Source of the DNA: Prevotellaceae bacterium
GTDB lineage: Bacteria; Bacteroidota; Bacteroidia; Bacteroidales; Bacteroidaceae
NCBI GenBank assembly: GCA_022508635.1
Contig: JAFLUV010000040.1
Coordinates: forward strand, 7,260 to 14,201
Direction of reading: 5' to 3'
DNA: 6,942 nucleotides
Part shown: positions 6,318 through 6,942 of the stretch, one piece after another
Position numbering within the stretch: the first letter of the stretch is position 1
Layout: each line of letters begins with the position of its first letter
Made by a program: the position numbers and the translations under genes
Notes under the pieces: model-generated
Seen by the model: only the letters and a program-made list of their open reading frames with translations
Database searches by the model: none
What the model was told of the DNA's origin: nothing

Positions 6318-6942
6318 GTGAACTATTCCAAAGAAGTACGCTGGGGCTTCATCGGCTGCGGCGAAGTGACCGAGAAGAAGAGCGGCCCTGCCTTCGGCCT
6401 TGTGCCGGGGTCGCGCATTCAGGCCGTGATGAGCCGCAGCAAGGAGAAAGCCCGTTCCTATGCCGAGCGGCACAACATTCCGCGCTGGTACACGGATGCC
6501 CAGCAGCTCATCAACGACCCCGACGTGAACGCCGTCTACATCGCCACGCCGCCCTCCTCGCATGCCACGTACACCATCATGGCCATGAAGGCAGGCAAGC
6601 CTGTCTACGTGGAGAAGCCGCTGGCCAGCAGCTACATTGACTGCCAGCGCATCAACCGTGTCAGCGAGCAGACGCGCGTCCCCTGCTTCGTGGCCTACTA
6701 CAGGCGGCGGCTGCCCTACTTTCAAAAGGTAAAGGAGCTGGTGGAGAGCGGAGTCATCGGCAAGGTGACTTCCGTACAGATACGCTTTGCCTGTCCGCCG
6801 CGCCTGCTCGACTACAACAGCACGGCGCTGCCGTGGCGCGTGCAGCGCGACATAGCAGGCGGAGGCTACTTCTACGACCTGGCTCCCCACCAGATAGACC
6901 TCCTGCAGGAGATCTTCGGGCCGATAGTCCGGGCAAAGGGCT
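6318..6942 (+). CDS. Gfo/Idh/MocA family NAD(P)-dependent oxidoreductase, 3' end missing
   Basis: Only the first 208 codons are present; the window ends inside the gene. The family oxidises or reduces sugars, inositols and related compounds with NAD(P) in the cytoplasm. Residues 8-17 (RWGFIGCGEV) carry the GxGxx dinucleotide-binding turn of the Rossmann fold. ATPPSSH at about 76-82 is the usual segment at the end of the nucleotide-binding strands. Glu99-Lys100-Pro101 is the EKP motif whose lysine is catalytic in the family. GGGYFYDLAPHQID at 181-194 supplies the Asp187 and His191 pair of the second catalytic motif. The start is taken as GTG 6318 because the same frame has a TAA at 6300 and no ATG until residue 39, which lies inside the Rossmann fold. 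The purine-rich AAGAAAGAG just before it is too close for a standard Shine-Dalgarno. The substrate cannot be read from this part. Being beside a beta-galactosidase suggests sugar metabolism but does not prove it. Confidence 0.93.
   Translation, partial: MNYSKEVRWGFIGCGEVTEKKSGPAFGLVPGSRIQAVMSRSKEKARSYAERHNIPRWYTDAQQLINDPDVNAVYIATPPSSHATYTIMAMKAGKPVYVEKPLASSYIDCQRINRVSEQTRVPCFVAYYRRRLPYFQKVKELVESGVIGKVTSVQIRFACPPRLLDYNSTALPWRVQRDIAGGGYFYDLAPHQIDLLQEIFGPIVRAKG

Noticed and set aside
6192..6890. 232-codon open frame on the - strand at the window end
   Set aside because: It lies opposite the Gfo/Idh/MocA gene, whose + strand motifs (GxGxx, EKP, DxxxH) are intact. The antisense product has no family signature.
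1..6942. CRISPR array, tRNA/rRNA, insertion sequence, phage or toxin-antitoxin genes
   Set aside because: No spaced direct repeats, transposase motifs, terminal inverted repeats or tRNA-like cloverleaf were seen; nearly all of the window is explained by four ordinary genes.

Overview
The window looks like chromosomal DNA from a Bacteroidales bacterium, most likely Prevotella or a close relative. Four things point there: a Bacteroidetes-type promoter (TTTG, 20 bp, TATCTTTG), start sites without Shine-Dalgarno motifs, an outer-membrane protein of the Bacteroidetes 'putative porin' family, and a Gfo/Idh/MocA oxidoreductase of a type I associate with Bacteroides and Prevotella. The DNA is GC-rich by eye. 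All four genes are on the + strand and the coding is dense.

Layout. Positions 1-72 hold no gene I can support. A promoter at 73-104 drives a short leader and then a 1190-residue secreted GH2 beta-galactosidase (145-3717). This enzyme carries an extra ricin-type beta-trefoil-like domain between its signal peptide and the LacZ core. After 35 nt containing a small inverted repeat comes a 77-residue two-helix membrane protein (3753-3986). Four nt later a 752-residue outer-membrane beta-barrel protein of the putative porin family begins (3991-6249). After a 68-nt gap, a Gfo/Idh/MocA oxidoreductase starts at a GTG codon (6318) and runs off the window end.

How the genes may work together. The beta-galactosidase would act in the periplasm on galactosides. 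The porin would sit in the outer membrane, the small protein in the inner membrane, and the oxidoreductase in the cytoplasm. Close spacing on one strand, with no convincing terminator or second promoter, allows one transcript. The firmest pairing is the small membrane protein with the porin. No SusC/SusD pair, sigma/anti-sigma pair or hybrid two-component regulator is visible, so the window does not show a polysaccharide utilisation locus.

Hunt result. I found no new defence, mobile or RNA system. The most unusual signal is compositional. Codons ending in T are almost absent from the first two thirds of the beta-galactosidase gene (3 of 745 codons from 361 to 2595) but reach 28 of 198 at its 3' end. 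Other points worth a look are the lectin-like fusion, the Cys at the position of E. coli LacZ Trp999, and the unknown small membrane protein next to the porin.
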